Notes: generated by a model not told the origin, from the letters alone. A DNA stretch of 64,000 nucleotides from PALSA-1003 sp963791945 (GCA_963791945.1 CAWBUD010000002.1:2604001-2668000), one strand, 5' to 3'. Positions 34,020 to 42,829 are shown, counted from the first letter of the stretch. Translations and numbers: made by a program.

Positions 34020-34040
34020 GTCTAACGAAACTAACCAACC
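34020..34040 (-). other. attC right half (R' and L') upstream of tspO
   Basis: On the minus strand GGTTGGTTAGTTTC is followed by GTTAGAC, matching L' and R' boxes. The left half of the site is not clear; the preceding 40 bases contain a GGGGCTGAGCCCC hairpin. It marks the upstream boundary of the tspO cassette. Confidence 0.5.
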
Positions 34041-34059
34041 GGCGGCGCGCTGCCGGGGC

Positions 34060-34164
34060 TCAGCCCCGCATGCGGGCGCAATAAAGTACGATCCCCGTAG
34101 TCACCATGCAGCCGAAGGCTTGAACTACCGACGCGGCGACGAGGGAAAGCGAATCGATCTTCAT
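34060..34164 (-). CDS. 34-residue possible membrane peptide
   Basis: A short frame reading MKIDSLSLVAASVVQAFGCM then VTTGIVLYCARMRG is hydrophobic throughout and ends just before the attC half-site upstream of tspO. It could be the gene of a very small cassette. No clear ribosome site. Confidence 0.3.
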   Translation of the reverse strand: MKIDSLSLVAASVVQAFGCMVTTGIVLYCARMRG

Positions 34165-34228
34165 CGCGACCGGGATGACGGGCCGCGATGAAGGCGCTAA
34201 CCACGTACGTATGCCCCAGTGCCTCGGG

Positions 34229-34570
34229 TCAACGGCGCGTGATCAGCATGCCGAAGATAAAACCAACCGCTGCGGAGATACCCACCGCTTGCCATGGATT
34301 GGCCCGCACATAGCCGTCGGTGGCCTCGGCGGCCGCCTTGGTTCGCGCCGCTACCACGGCCTGCACCTCGGCGAGCTGCACCTTTGCGGCCTTCAAGGAA
34401 TCCGCCGCCTTGGCGCGCGCGGCCGTGATCCGCTCCCCGGTCTGACTGGCGGTGGCCTTGAGCAATTCCTCTACGTCGACGAACACGGTCCTCAGGTCTT
34501 CCATCAGTTTTGCTCTGGTGACCTGCTCCATCTCAGCTACTGTTGGCGTTGCTGGTTCGGTCGTGACCAT
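34229..34570 (-). CDS. DUF883 (YqjD/ElaB-like) inner-membrane protein
   Basis: The 113-residue protein has a long amphipathic helix (VFVDVEELLKATASQTGERI then AAKVQLAEVQAVVAARTK) and a C-terminal membrane anchor after the family motif DGYVRANPWQAVGISAAVGF, ending LITRR. In E. coli YqjD/ElaB bind ribosomes at the membrane in stationary phase. It is intact. It belongs with the set of small stress and envelope proteins encoded in this region. Confidence 0.92.
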   Translation of the reverse strand: MVTTEPATPTVAEMEQVTRAKLMEDLRTVFVDVEELLKATASQTGERITAARAKAADSLKAAKVQLAEVQAVVAARTKAAAEATDGYVRANPWQAVGISAAVGFIFGMLITRR

Positions 34571-34766
34571 GCGAAGCTCCTTGCTGTTATAAGGTGACCG
34601 CTCGGTTTAACGGGCCCGGAAAGGCCTACGACTAGGGCAAATCCCTGCGTGCGCTAACGTCTGCAACTGGCCGACTGAGACCGTAAAGGCTAGTACGATC
34701 TGGCACTGGCTGTCTAGATCAAATCTGGGTTAAGACACCTTACATGCCCTTCTGGCTAAGTGGACG

Positions 34767-34955
34767 CTACGCGCGATCTCGCGGCCCCAGAAAAAACCAC
34801 AGTATCAGCCCGAGAAGCGGGAGCAGCACCACCACAACTACCCAAAGCAATTTCTTGTCATTGGCAGCCGAGCTTTGGAGAATATTGATAAGCGCCCAGA
34901 CGTCGCCGATCAGAATCAGTACGCCAATGATCCCACCGTATCCGAAGTTCATCAT
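34767..34955 (-). CDS. Small two-helix membrane protein (PLDc N-terminal type)
   Basis: The 62-residue protein reads GYGGIIGVLILIGDVWALIN, then KKLLWVVVVVLLPLLGLILW and FFLGPRDRA: two transmembrane helices and the LLPLxGLILWFFLGPR end typical of the phospholipase D N-terminal membrane domain, here standing alone. The ATG at 34955 has GGAAAAC upstream. Function unknown; common in small stress clusters. Confidence 0.85.
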   Translation of the reverse strand: MMNFGYGGIIGVLILIGDVWALINILQSSAANDKKLLWVVVVVLLPLLGLILWFFLGPRDRA

Positions 34956-35022
34956 GTTTAGTTTTCCATATTGAGAGCGATGGTCGTTTGAGACCCTTAC
35001 CGCGGCGACTGATCGGCCAGGA

Positions 35023-35391
35023 TTAGCGCCCGGTTTCGAGCCATGCGAGCGCTCGCTCCTTCTCGTCAAAACCAAAATGCTTCACCTCCGCGTGCACGAA
35101 GTGAGTGACGATGCTGGGCATGATCGTCAGGAACTCGCTATCGGTCACCGCGGCGACGCGCTCAACCTGTCGGTGGTGCTCGCCAACGAACTTGAAATGC
35201 GACAGGAGCGCTTCGAAGTTCTTCCAGCCGGGGAACGACTTTGCGTAGATCATCACGCCGGTGAGCTTTCCTTTCGCGGCAATGAATGGATCAACCTCTT
35301 TCCCGACCAGCTCGAAGTCCGCCTTCTCGAGAGGGCCTTGGGGCGTGACAATAAGGATGTCCCGGTCACGCAGCAGTTCGAAATGGATCAT
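35023..35391 (-). CDS. SpoIIAA-like/STAS-fold protein (DUF3478 type)
   Basis: The 122-residue protein has the pattern of the SpoIIAA-like family: QGPLEKADFELVGKEVDPFI, LTGVMIYAKSFPGWKNFEAL, VERVAAVTDSEFLTIMP and FGFDEKERALAWLE at the end. Members fold like STAS domains but lack the phospho-serine motif and may bind small lipophilic ligands. ATG at 35391 has AAAGGAGA upstream. Intact and soluble. Confidence 0.88.
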   Translation of the reverse strand: MIHFELLRDRDILIVTPQGPLEKADFELVGKEVDPFIAAKGKLTGVMIYAKSFPGWKNFEALLSHFKFVGEHHRQVERVAAVTDSEFLTIMPSIVTHFVHAEVKHFGFDEKERALAWLETGR

Positions 35392-35472
35392 GGCGTCTTC
35401 TCCTTTGGCAGACCGTCGCTGCAACCGGGATGATCGTCACGAAATCTGTTGCTCGTTGCGGCCACCAATCAG

Positions 35473-35910
35473 TCATAGGCTACTCGCGACTTTGCGGAAG
35501 TGGTGGCCGAGAATGGAAAGTTCGACGGCGGTAGGCAACTTTCGTGGACTTGCAAGCAGCGTCGACCAGAAGAGCATCCAATAACGGCTTCGGCCGGGAT
35601 GCCATACCCCGGGCAGCCATAGCGACTTCAAAAACGCCTTCACGTCGGCTGGGGACAGCCGCGGCCCCGGCGCCCGTGGCTCGAAGGAACGCAGGAACGC
35701 GTGGATGCGCCGGTAATAGTTGCCCGGTGCCGATGCGGCTCGATCATTAAAGCCCGTGGGGTCGAGGTCGGGCACCGCATCACGGAACGCCATGCTTTCG
35801 CCTTGAAAATTCTCACCATCGAACACCACAATTTTGCCCCCGAACAAGCTCGGAGCAAGCAGCCCGAGAGCAAATGCCAGCGCAAGACGACAGGATTGAC
35901 GGATGGTCAA
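35473..35910 (-). pseudogene. Chimeric frame: beta/gamma-crystallin start joined to a radical-SAM DUF4070 tail
   Basis: The 145-residue frame begins with a signal peptide (LALAFALGLLAPSLFG) and half a beta/gamma-crystallin motif, IVVFDGENFQGESMAF..LDPTGFNDRAAS, normally followed by a second Greek-key half. Instead it switches at about residue 64 to YYRRIHAFLRSFEP..VKAFLKSLWLPGV..ILGHHFRKVA, which resembles the C-terminal DUF4070 region of B12-binding radical-SAM proteins. The join is in frame. It probably arose by deletion between two unrelated genes; whether a product is made is unknown. Confidence 0.65.
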
Positions 35911-36150
35911 TTGCGTTCTCCTTGCTCAATTCAGCGGCGGATCTCGGCCCAAAAGCTTCCCCGCAACGTTGAGCGTATCGGCCGATCGCTCTTAGTGCGT
36001 CGAAAATTTCCTTCGATTTGAGTGTACCGAGGTTATTCGCGCGACCTTTGATTTCGGTCAATCCCTCTGTACGCTTGCGCACAGATAATCCCAAACGGCC
36101 GACCGCGGGAGCTATCGGTCGGCACGCAATGGACTAGGGAGGAATGGGTC

Positions 36151-36366
36151 ATGCGGCCAAAACACTTTCCGAAAGGTCTTGATGACCGCCAGCGGGACCA
36201 GGACGGTGAGATTCGAAAGAAGCGTAGCGATACGAAGGTCGACACTTTGCGAAAGGAATATGGACCGAATTTCGCAAAGGGGTATCGAGGTAACGTGCAA
36301 CTAGGTACGGTACTCAAACGCGAAGGTGTCGAGAGCCTGGACCAACTCCTTAAGAAGAAAAAATAA
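36151..36366 (+). CDS. Small conserved basic protein
   Basis: A 71-residue frame with AGGAATGGGTC before its ATG: RDQDGEIRKKRSDTKVDTLR then KEYGPNFAKGYRGNVQLGTV and LKREGVESLDQLLKKKK. Highly charged and soluble. Short proteins of this layout (Lys/Arg-rich with GPNFAKG) occur in proteobacteria without known function; resemblance is from memory. Confidence 0.6.
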   Translation: MRPKHFPKGLDDRQRDQDGEIRKKRSDTKVDTLRKEYGPNFAKGYRGNVQLGTVLKREGVESLDQLLKKKK

Positions 36367-36602
36367 GATCCCACACTGCCGACTCGAGTGCTGCGCTTGG
36401 AACCAAGTTACGGCATAGCGGACGGCGTGTGAGCGCCGCCGGCAAGGCAGCCGGGGTCAGCGACAGATTAGGGATTGGCGGTTCCGAGACGGTTCTGAAT
36501 GCAGACGGATTCGCAAGCTCGGTTTCGTTCCGCGCGAACCGCAGCCCCCGGATTACCTGCGCGAGCCATTCGACCCCTCGCAGCTTCCTGATCTCGACGT
36601 TC

Positions 36603-37346
36603 TTAGAAGTGATACTCAGGATTCTTCGGATCGAAGTCGGCGTCCACTAGTCGCGCGTTGAGGTCCAGGTTCTCGTATCCGTAGTTCTCGACGAGCTGGC
36701 CATCCCGGTCATAGACTCTGATCCTTACTAAAACCTTGCTCTCGACGTCTTGGTTGATGACAAACCGGCAACCGTCGTAGTCTTTTGCTCTCTCCTTTGG
36801 GATAACCATTTCCAGGACCTGAGTGTTCCTGCCATACACAGTCTCTTGTCCACGCTCAGAGAACGTAAGGTCCCCAACCTTGATCGCCTTGCGAATGTTT
36901 ATCGCAACGGTTTCGAGGAGGTAACCGATCCCGGTACTGGTGACCGGACGAAGGTTGTCCGCCATGAGTCCCGGGTCCGTTGGGTCGAGATTGCGCGTGA
37001 CAAAGCGCAGTATCCCGCCTCTGTGAGCCCTAACCCGGTCTTCGTTTCGGCCCGCCTCATAAAGCAACTCGCTTCCCTTGTAGGGTTCTCTTATCCATTT
37101 CATATACAGGCTGGACGACTTTCTGAACTTGAGGACTATGGTTTCTTCGGGAAGGACCTTGCCAGCGACCCGTTGCTGTTTGTGAAAGATGGCCGTGTAA
37201 CTTGTGACCTTGTCGTAAGCAGCCTCGGCCTCCCTGAGCCATTGCTCAGGATCCGGGTTATCGGTTGCGCCGCCATGTGCGACCAGCGCGACGAATACGA
37301 ACAGTGCTGAAAGGATGATCCTGGTCACGTCGTTGTTGCCGTTCAA
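36603..37346 (-). CDS. DUF1571-family exported protein
   Basis: The 247-residue protein has a signal peptide (ILSALFVFVALVAHGGA) and features of the LolA/LolB-like DUF1571 family: EAAYDKVTSYTAIFHKQQRV, LKFRKSSSLYMKWIREPYKG and VESKVLVRIRVYDRDGQLVE. This fold can bind lipids in the periplasm. It appears intact. No lipoprotein-sorting partner is encoded nearby, and the neighbours are unrelated small genes. Confidence 0.8.
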   Translation of the reverse strand: MNGNNDVTRIILSALFVFVALVAHGGATDNPDPEQWLREAEAAYDKVTSYTAIFHKQQRVAGKVLPEETIVLKFRKSSSLYMKWIREPYKGSELLYEAGRNEDRVRAHRGGILRFVTRNLDPTDPGLMADNLRPVTSTGIGYLLETVAINIRKAIKVGDLTFSERGQETVYGRNTQVLEMVIPKERAKDYDGCRFVINQDVESKVLVRIRVYDRDGQLVENYGYENLDLNARLVDADFDPKNPEYHF

Positions 37347-37593
37347 GCGGACGTCACAATCAGTTCAAGCTTGACTCGCTGAGGAAGTCTTTGCAAACAG
37401 AATAGACCCACTGCAGACATGTCGTCAGCCTCCGCGTCCCTGGTTTGGTTCATCCGCAATGGCACGGACATTAGGCGGGCCGTCCAGAAGCACGCTCGAC
37501 CCACACCGCAGCCATACGCCGGCTGCCACACGCGGCGCGCTGAGTGGCGGCGGAGCGCGACAATTGCGTTGCGGAACGGGCGGCTACGTTAAC

Positions 37594-37839
37594 CTAGCGG
37601 TCGCTAGGGCGCGTCAGAATCGCGACTGCGTGCTCGGCTCCCAAACCTATCGGCCAATAGGCCGGTAGGGCTTTTTTGTAACGGATGCCGTCGGCCCAGC
37701 CAACCATGTAGCGCCTACCGTCTGCGCCCGTCACGTCGACCGGATCGTGTGCTTTGGAAAAAAGGACAAGCGCCGGCAGGTGACGTCCGATGCCACCGGT
37801 TTCTGGCAAAGCATCGAGTACTTCTTGTGTAATGGTCAT
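37594..37839 (-). CDS. Hypothetical protein
   Basis: An 81-residue frame starting MTITQEVLDALPETGGIGRH, with a strong AAGGAGTG site upstream. Composition is balanced (DVTGADGRRYMVGWADGIRY). It follows the small gene at 37866 by 26 bases, so the two may be an operon. A hairpin with a T-run on the plus strand falls inside it (37647-37677), probably by chance. Confidence 0.55.
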   Translation of the reverse strand: MTITQEVLDALPETGGIGRHLPALVLFSKAHDPVDVTGADGRRYMVGWADGIRYKKALPAYWPIGLGAEHAVAILTRPSDR

Positions 37840-37865
37840 CCCCGCACTCCTTTTCGTGCGGTGGC

Positions 37866-38093
37866 TCAGTCAACGATGTCGTTGCGCTCCTGCGCGTCGG
37901 CCATGAACTCAGTAATCGACATCTCGCACTCGCCCTCGTCATGAATGTGCCCCGAGCGCCGAAATTGCTGCATTTGCCAATTGCCGCCCTGGATTCGTGC
38001 CGGGTCGTGTACCGCATCCAGAGCATGCGGGTTCCTACGTGCGTGGCGCAACGCCATATCCTGATTGATTTCCCTCAGCAACGTGTGTTTCAT
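37866..38093 (-). CDS. Hypothetical protein
   Basis: A 75-residue frame, MKHTLLREINQDMALRHARR.., polar and helical, ending SITEFMADAQERNDIVD. Located 26 bases upstream of the 37594 gene on the same strand. No family recognised. Confidence 0.5.
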   Translation of the reverse strand: MKHTLLREINQDMALRHARRNPHALDAVHDPARIQGGNWQMQQFRRSGHIHDEGECEMSITEFMADAQERNDIVD

Positions 38094-38430
38094 GATAGTC
38101 AATCGTCCAAAATTGTCGCCGTAAGATGTCACAAACAGATGTCACAAATCGACAATTACATACTGCGCTCCAACCGGCATTGTTTGTCTGTGCGGGAACG
38201 TACATAAGTGGCTTGGCGGCTCGACCGACAGCTGAACAAAGCGTATCCGCAATGCCACAGTGGTGCCGTCAGGAGGGGACGGCAATCGATCTTCCATTGG
38301 TGCGACCTGTGTTGCCGCAGCCGGATTTGGCCCGCGCATTACGGCTCTCACAATGGTCTTGCCCGGAACCCTCTCAAAGCGGACGTGCTGGTATCACGGT
38401 TTGCGCGGGGGCTCGTCATGGTTTCCGGCG
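38094..38430. other. No gene recognised
   Basis: These 337 bases contain only short frames of poor composition. I see no repeat, tRNA or clear terminator. Confidence 0.6.
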
Positions 38431-38820
38431 TCACGCTCCGAGGCTCGCGCAGACCCGGTGCAGAAGTGCCCCTACTTCCTTGCCAATGGCCTGCACTCCC
38501 GGTTTGTCGACCAGTTTCAAAACGGCCTCGGGATCCATGAACGCGACCGTTATGGCTCCATCCACTTCTTCACGCACGACCACATTGCAAGGTAGCAACA
38601 AACCGATGTCTGGATCAGCCTCGATCGCACGGTGTGCGAGCGGCGGGTTGCACGCGCCAAGTATGCGATACGGCCGGCCTTCGATATTGAGCTTGGCCTT
38701 CAGCGTCGCCTTGACATCAATATCCGTGAGCACACCGAACCCTTCCGTTTTCAGGGCCTCGGTGACTTTCGCAACTGCGGTATCGAACGGTAGCTTTAGC
38801 TGCGTGCTGAATCCGTACAT
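38431..38820 (-). CDS. DUF302 family protein
   Basis: The 129-residue protein starts MYGFSTQLKLPFDTAVAKVT and has the DUF302 pattern: TEALKTEGFGVLTDIDVKAT, YRILGACNPPLAHRAIEADP, IGLLLPCNVVVREE and VAFMDPEAVLKLVDKPG. Members are often found near heavy-metal or sulfur-stress genes; activity is unknown. ATG at 38820 follows AATAGGAGTC. The next upstream gene is the Spy-like metal-sensor protein. Confidence 0.9.
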   Translation of the reverse strand: MYGFSTQLKLPFDTAVAKVTEALKTEGFGVLTDIDVKATLKAKLNIEGRPYRILGACNPPLAHRAIEADPDIGLLLPCNVVVREEVDGAITVAFMDPEAVLKLVDKPGVQAIGKEVGALLHRVCASLGA

Positions 38821-38963
38821 GAATCGACTCCTATTGCGAGGCGGAGGCAAGGGTCGGGCCCCGCAATTTCATTTGAATTGCCTCCGCGATGCTCGGTATC
38901 GAGATCGGTTGCGGCGATCGCCGGGCCACCAGTTGTACCCGTCGATACTGCCCACCTTTCATA

Positions 38964-39545
38964 TCAACCATGTTTCATCTTTTCGCGCTGTTCCGCGGTG
39001 AGTACGGTATCCATCTGCTTCTGGGCGGCGAGGGAAGATTCAAACATCTGCTGCCGAAGTTCTAACATATTCCGGTAGCTCTTACTGAGCGCCGCGTCAT
39101 CGCGCGGGTCCGCGTTGTACTGCTCGTTGATCTGCGACTGCTCATCCTGCATCTTGCCCATCAGGTCCCAGTGTTTACGACGTACCTCGTCCTGAATCTT
39201 GGCGATCTTGCTGCGCTGCTCCGCCGTAAGATGCAGATCTGCTCGCGCGCCGTAGCCACCCATCATGCCGGACCCCATCCCAAAGCCGCGGCCCTGGCCG
39301 TCCATCATGCCGGGGCCCATGCCGTAACCGCCCATCATGCCGTCGCCACCCATGCCGTAGCCGCCCATGCCGTAGCCGCCCATGCCGTAGCCGCCCATGC
39401 CGTAGCCGCCCATGCCGTAGCCGCCCATGCCGTAGCCATGGCCGTAGGCATCTTGCGGTGGGTCAGCCAGTGCGCTTGCTCCCATAACTGTTCCGCCTAT
39501 CAATACGGCGGCGCCCAACGTCTTTCGGATGTTCATGCGTTTCAT
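38964..39545 (-). CDS. Spy/CpxP-like periplasmic protein with GYGMG repeats
   Basis: The 193-residue protein has a signal peptide (LGAAVLIGGTVMGASALA), a Gly/Met/Tyr-rich segment of GYGMG repeats (about residues 36-95), and a helical Spy-like domain with two LTAEQR motifs (LHLTAEQRSKIAKIQDEVR and TVLTAEQREKMKHG). Spy-type proteins are periplasmic chaperones or metal sensors. The Met-rich repeats could bind copper. The 15-base DNA repeat coding for them is nearly perfect, so repeat number may vary. It precedes the DUF302 gene in transcription order. Confidence 0.88.
   Translation of the reverse strand: MKRMNIRKTLGAAVLIGGTVMGASALADPPQDAYGHGYGMGGYGMGGYGMGGYGMGGYGMGGYGMGGDGMMGGYGMGPGMMDGQGRGFGMGSGMMGGYGARADLHLTAEQRSKIAKIQDEVRRKHWDLMGKMQDEQSQINEQYNADPRDDAALSKSYRNMLELRQQMFESSLAAQKQMDTVLTAEQREKMKHG
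39346..39435. repeat. 15-base tandem repeat inside the Spy-like gene
   Basis: Five perfect copies of ccgcccatgccgtag (39361-39435) follow one copy with a single change (39346-39360). Each codes for GYGMG on the minus strand. The identity between copies indicates recent expansion. Confidence 0.95.
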
Positions 39546-39587
39546 GGTTAAACTCCATTCAGGTAAAGAAACATCGACGCTTTTCGT

Positions 39588-39809
39588 TCATTTTCCCTTT
39601 TGCTTGACGACCCACACCACGAGGCCGGCAACCACGACCACAAGCAGAATCGGCACCAGTATCCCGCCGTATCCGCCCATACCGCCGTATCCACCCATCC
39701 AGCCGCCACCCCACCCGCCACCATTCATCATTCCTCCGCCCTGCGCCGAAACAATGCCGCTCGACAACAGGGGCGCCAAACCAACCACCGTAGCAATTGA
39801 GGTCTTCAT
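39588..39809 (-). CDS. Small Gly-rich protein with signal and membrane segment
   Basis: The 73-residue protein has a signal-like start (ATVVGLAPLLSSGIVSAQ), a Gly/Met/Trp-rich stretch (GGGWGGGWMGGYGGMGGY) and a C-terminal membrane helix (ILVPILLVVVVAGLVVWVV). AGGAGC lies six bases before the ATG. It is upstream of the Spy-like gene on the same strand; both share GYGGMGG-type sequence, suggesting common envelope or metal-related function. Confidence 0.75.
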   Translation of the reverse strand: MKTSIATVVGLAPLLSSGIVSAQGGGMMNGGGWGGGWMGGYGGMGGYGGILVPILLVVVVAGLVVWVVKQKGK

Positions 39810-40341
39810 AAAAGCTCCTGAGCAAATCGATGAAGCGATAGGACTGCTTTGGCAATGAGTACGCCAAATTAAACGGCCATCGCCGCGATACCTGGCGAAT
39901 CCGGGAATGCGAACGAAACTCCACACGCATCGACAACCGCTACGGCCGCCCGATGCACATCACTTGAAGCTTCCGAATCCGAACCGTCGAAGCGAACCTA
40001 CGCGGACATAAGACCGCGGTCTGTGCGGTGCCGAACGCAGCCCTGCCGATCGGCGCCTACCGGTAGGCAGTGAGTGCCCGGATGGGCCGATGACGCCCTG
40101 CATAAAGGGAGCGAAACAGGTCAGAAGCGCTATTAAACCTCTGCTACCGGGAAGATGCTCGACCGTCCGCGACTGGCCGAACGGAGTCAACCGCGAACGA
40201 CGGGTTATGGCCGATCTCGGTCAAGTCGATTGCGATCTGACGCCCGCCGTTAGATCAAGTCTCGGTCACTGGTTTGATTGTCTCATCGCTTTTATCATCC
40301 GCTCTACCCGCCTTCCGACTGCCAAACCAGGAGGTAATGCC
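39810..40341. other. Intergenic region without a recognised gene
   Basis: The 530 bases between the divergent small Gly-rich gene and the heme-binding-like gene hold only short frames. Promoters for both sides must lie here, but no strong -35/-10 pair stands out. Confidence 0.5.
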
Positions 40342-40842
40342 GTGCCCCACATCAAGCTGCCCATGCTCTTTACTCTTGCCACTACCCTTCTCGCCAATCA
40401 AGCACACGCCGAGGGTCTCCTCCCCTTTCACCGCATTTCCGCCGAACTGGCCAGCCAGGCCGCGGCTGAAGCCGTCGCGACCTGTGCGAAGCGGGGCTAT
40501 GCCGAGACTGCCGTAGTGGTCGATGCCGATGGCGTGCGGCAGGCCGTCCTGCGCGGCGATCGCGCCGGTAGCCATACGCTCGACAGCGCATTCGACAAAG
40601 CCTACACGGCCGCGTCGTTCAAGACCGACACCAGTGCGCTGTTCGAGCGGTCGAAGTCTGTCCCCGGGTTCGCCAACCTATTCACCCAGCTGCCGCACCT
40701 TATGCTGTTCGGTGGCGGCATCGTGATCAAGGTGGGCGACGAAGTGGTGGGCGCGATCGGCGCCGCTGGCGCGCCCGGCGCTAATCTTGACGACGACTGC
40801 GCCCGCGCAGGCCTCGACAAGATCCGCGATCAACTCAAATAG
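40342..40842 (+). CDS. GlcG/HbpS-family protein with signal peptide
   Basis: The 166-residue protein starts at GTG (VPHIKLPMLFTLATTLLANQ as read; Met first) with AGGAGGT nine bases upstream; the start is a signal peptide ending AHA. The mature part has the GlcG/HbpS (DUF336) features: YAETAVVVDADGVRQAVLRG, DSAFDKAYTAASF and GGGIVIKVGDEVVGAIGAAG. Members bind heme or cobalamin or act in glycolate metabolism; the exported form suggests heme or metal binding in the periplasm. Confidence 0.85.
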   Translation: MPHIKLPMLFTLATTLLANQAHAEGLLPFHRISAELASQAAAEAVATCAKRGYAETAVVVDADGVRQAVLRGDRAGSHTLDSAFDKAYTAASFKTDTSALFERSKSVPGFANLFTQLPHLMLFGGGIVIKVGDEVVGAIGAAGAPGANLDDDCARAGLDKIRDQLK

Positions 40843-41066
40843 CCGGTGCTCAGTACAGTTTCGGCAGATCCAGCATCCGCGAGTGTGCCCTTCGCATGCG
40901 GGTCAAAGGCGATGCCGCACGAATGAGATACGACCGACCGCGACAATGCGGTGCCAACGAATATGGCTTTGAAGTGAATTGGGAGGCGACGACGACGTCT
41001 CCTTGTGTCCGAACTCGGCCTGATCGAGGTCAAGTACGAAGCACGAAGTTCTCGGCACTAACCAGC

Positions 41067-41351
41067 CTATCCCGCAGGTCGCGGAAGGCACCACGCTTGA
41101 GGGACGATCAAGCGATTCTGCGAATCGAGCAAGAGCGTCGCGAAGACCTCGTGCTCGAGTTCGCCAAGTTTCGTGCGCAAGTAGTCGCGGACGACCTGCG
41201 GCGAAGAGAGCGACGTCCCGCGTCGGACACGTCGGCCGAGCACTTGGCGCGCGGCACTGAGAACCTCGTCGCCTGTTGCCAGACGGTATTCGCCTTGCGC
41301 ATCGCGGAGGAGAAGTGAAAACGATTCAGCGGAACGAGTGGACTGCGACAT
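41067..41351 (-). pseudogene. radC: RadC/JAB-domain protein, truncated
   Basis: The frame begins MSQSTRSAESFSLLLRDAQG and continues SSPQVVRDYLRTKLGELEHE then VFATLLLDSQNRLI, which is the N-terminal and first JAB strand of plasmid-type RadC proteins. The metal-binding HxHPSG part is missing; after about residue 78 the sequence diverges (VPQAWCLPRPAG). It is next to the IS630 remnant, which may have caused the truncation. Confidence 0.85.
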
Positions 41352-41429
41352 GATCGTGCTCCGGTCTTGATCGGGCGGGATTGCCCGAGACCGGCGAAGC
41401 ACGCCGCAGCGCAAGCAGTCAGGGGTGGT

Positions 41430-42620
41430 CAAACGGCCGGAGGACGCGAGCACGCGAAGCGCGCGCAGCCCTTGACGGCGAGAACGGCGTGGTACGGTGA
41501 GAGGAGAGGCAAGACATGACAGTTGCAGGGGTTCTGAGTCGCAAGTGGCGCATGCAATTGAAGCAATGGTCGGGGCGCGCTAGTGTCCTGAGTCCGAGAT
41601 GCGTACAGAATCTTGCGAGGCTGGCGAGGATCTCGTCGGCGGTCTTGGTCCAGAGAACGGCTTGGGGTTTGGTTATAGGTGTCGAGGTAGGGGCGAATGG
41701 CGTTCGAGCTCGAGGGTGCTGCGATGAGTGCCGCGTTGATTGGCGGCGCTGAGCAGGCGAAGAGCGCTCGACGAGATTGAGCCAGGAGCTCGAAGTGGGT
41801 GTGAAGTGCACGTGAAAGCGCGGATGACGAGCGAACCAGGCCTTGACCGAGGGCGTTTTGTGGGTGCCGTAGTTGTCGAGGATGAGATGCACTCGAGCCG
41901 CCGGAACGTTGGATTCGAGGGTGCGCAGGAACGCCAGGAACTCTGGCTGCGATGCCGCGATGCGGCTCGCCGATCACCGCCCGGTGGCGAATCCAGCGCG
42001 GCGAACAGGCTCGTTGTGCATGACGCGGTAGTCATGCGTGCGCCGCTCGGGACAGCCCGGGCGAGGGGCAGGAGCGGTTGGGTGCGATCCAGGGCTTGAA
42101 TCTGGCTCTTCTCGTCGACGCACAGCACCATCGCTTTGGTCGGCGGATTCAGATACAAGCCGACGATGTCGCGCACTTTGTCGATGAACAGCGGATCGGT
42201 CGAGAGCTTGAAGGTCTCACCCGATGCGGCTGCAGGCCAAAGGCGCGCCAAGCGCGGCTGACGGTGCTTGCGACACTCGAACTTCGTGGCCAGCAGTCGG
42301 CTACTCCAATGCGTGGCCTCGCGCGGCCGCTCGTTGAGAGTGGTAGCGATCAACTGCTCGATCTCGCGTCATCGAGCTTGCGCGGCGCACCGGGCCGTGG
42401 CTCATCGAGCAGGCCGTCGAGCCGGCTCAGGAAGCGGCTACGCCACTTGCCCACGGTCTGCCGTGTGACCCGACAACGCCTGGCCACCTCGCTGTTTCGG
42501 CGCCTTGGCGCACGCGAGCATAATGCGCGCACGCAACGCCAACGCCTGCGAGGTCTTATGCCGCCGCGTCCACTCGACGAATTGATTGTTCTCTTGCACG
42601 GTCAACTTCAGCTCTCCAAG
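41430..42620 (-). pseudogene. IS630-family transposase, multiply frameshifted
   Basis: Pieces in different frames make up one transposase: an N-terminal ENNQFVEWTRRHKTSQALAL, a helix-turn-helix NSEVARRCRVTRQTVGKWRS, then VLCVDEKSQIQALDR (first catalytic Asp), LILDNYGTHKTPSVKAWFAR (second Asp) and SSSWLNLVERS (Glu). At least two frameshifts separate them, so it cannot be made in one piece without frameshifting. Terminal repeats were not found by eye. Confidence 0.85.
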
Positions 42621-42766
42621 CGCGGCCCTCTGCTCATCGCGCTCCCCGACTCACGACACTACCGTGAGACATGGCAGTCGAACGAAATGTTCACTAATTA
42701 AAGACTCAGAACTAGTGCGGCATGTACATGTTGCTGGGTTTCACGTCCCTCGCGGAATGGTTGATA

Positions 42767-42795
42767 TTGACACATGGTTATTTGTAGGCTTCAAT
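42767..42795 (+). promoter_or_regulatory. Sigma70-like promoter for the RHS gene
   Basis: TTGACA at 42767 and TTCAAT at 42790 are separated by 17 bases, in an AT-rich stretch 35 bases before the RHS start codon. The -35 is perfect; the -10 matches 4 of 6. Confidence 0.55.
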
Positions 42796-42829
42796 AGGCG
42801 AACGCGTAGTAGCTTCAAGGGGAGGCTCT

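Noticed and set aside
37647..37677. CTATCGGCC/GGCCGGTAG hairpin followed by a T-run on the plus strand
   Set aside because: Looks like a terminator, but there is no plus-strand gene upstream and it lies inside a plausible minus-strand gene.
39346..39435. CRISPR-like array
   Set aside because: The 15-base units are contiguous, without spacers, and code for GYGMG repeats.
28411..41049. Scattered TACGAAGCACGAAGT-like strings (28419, 28631, 41035)
   Set aside because: Copies are short and inexact; not enough to define a mobile repeat family.
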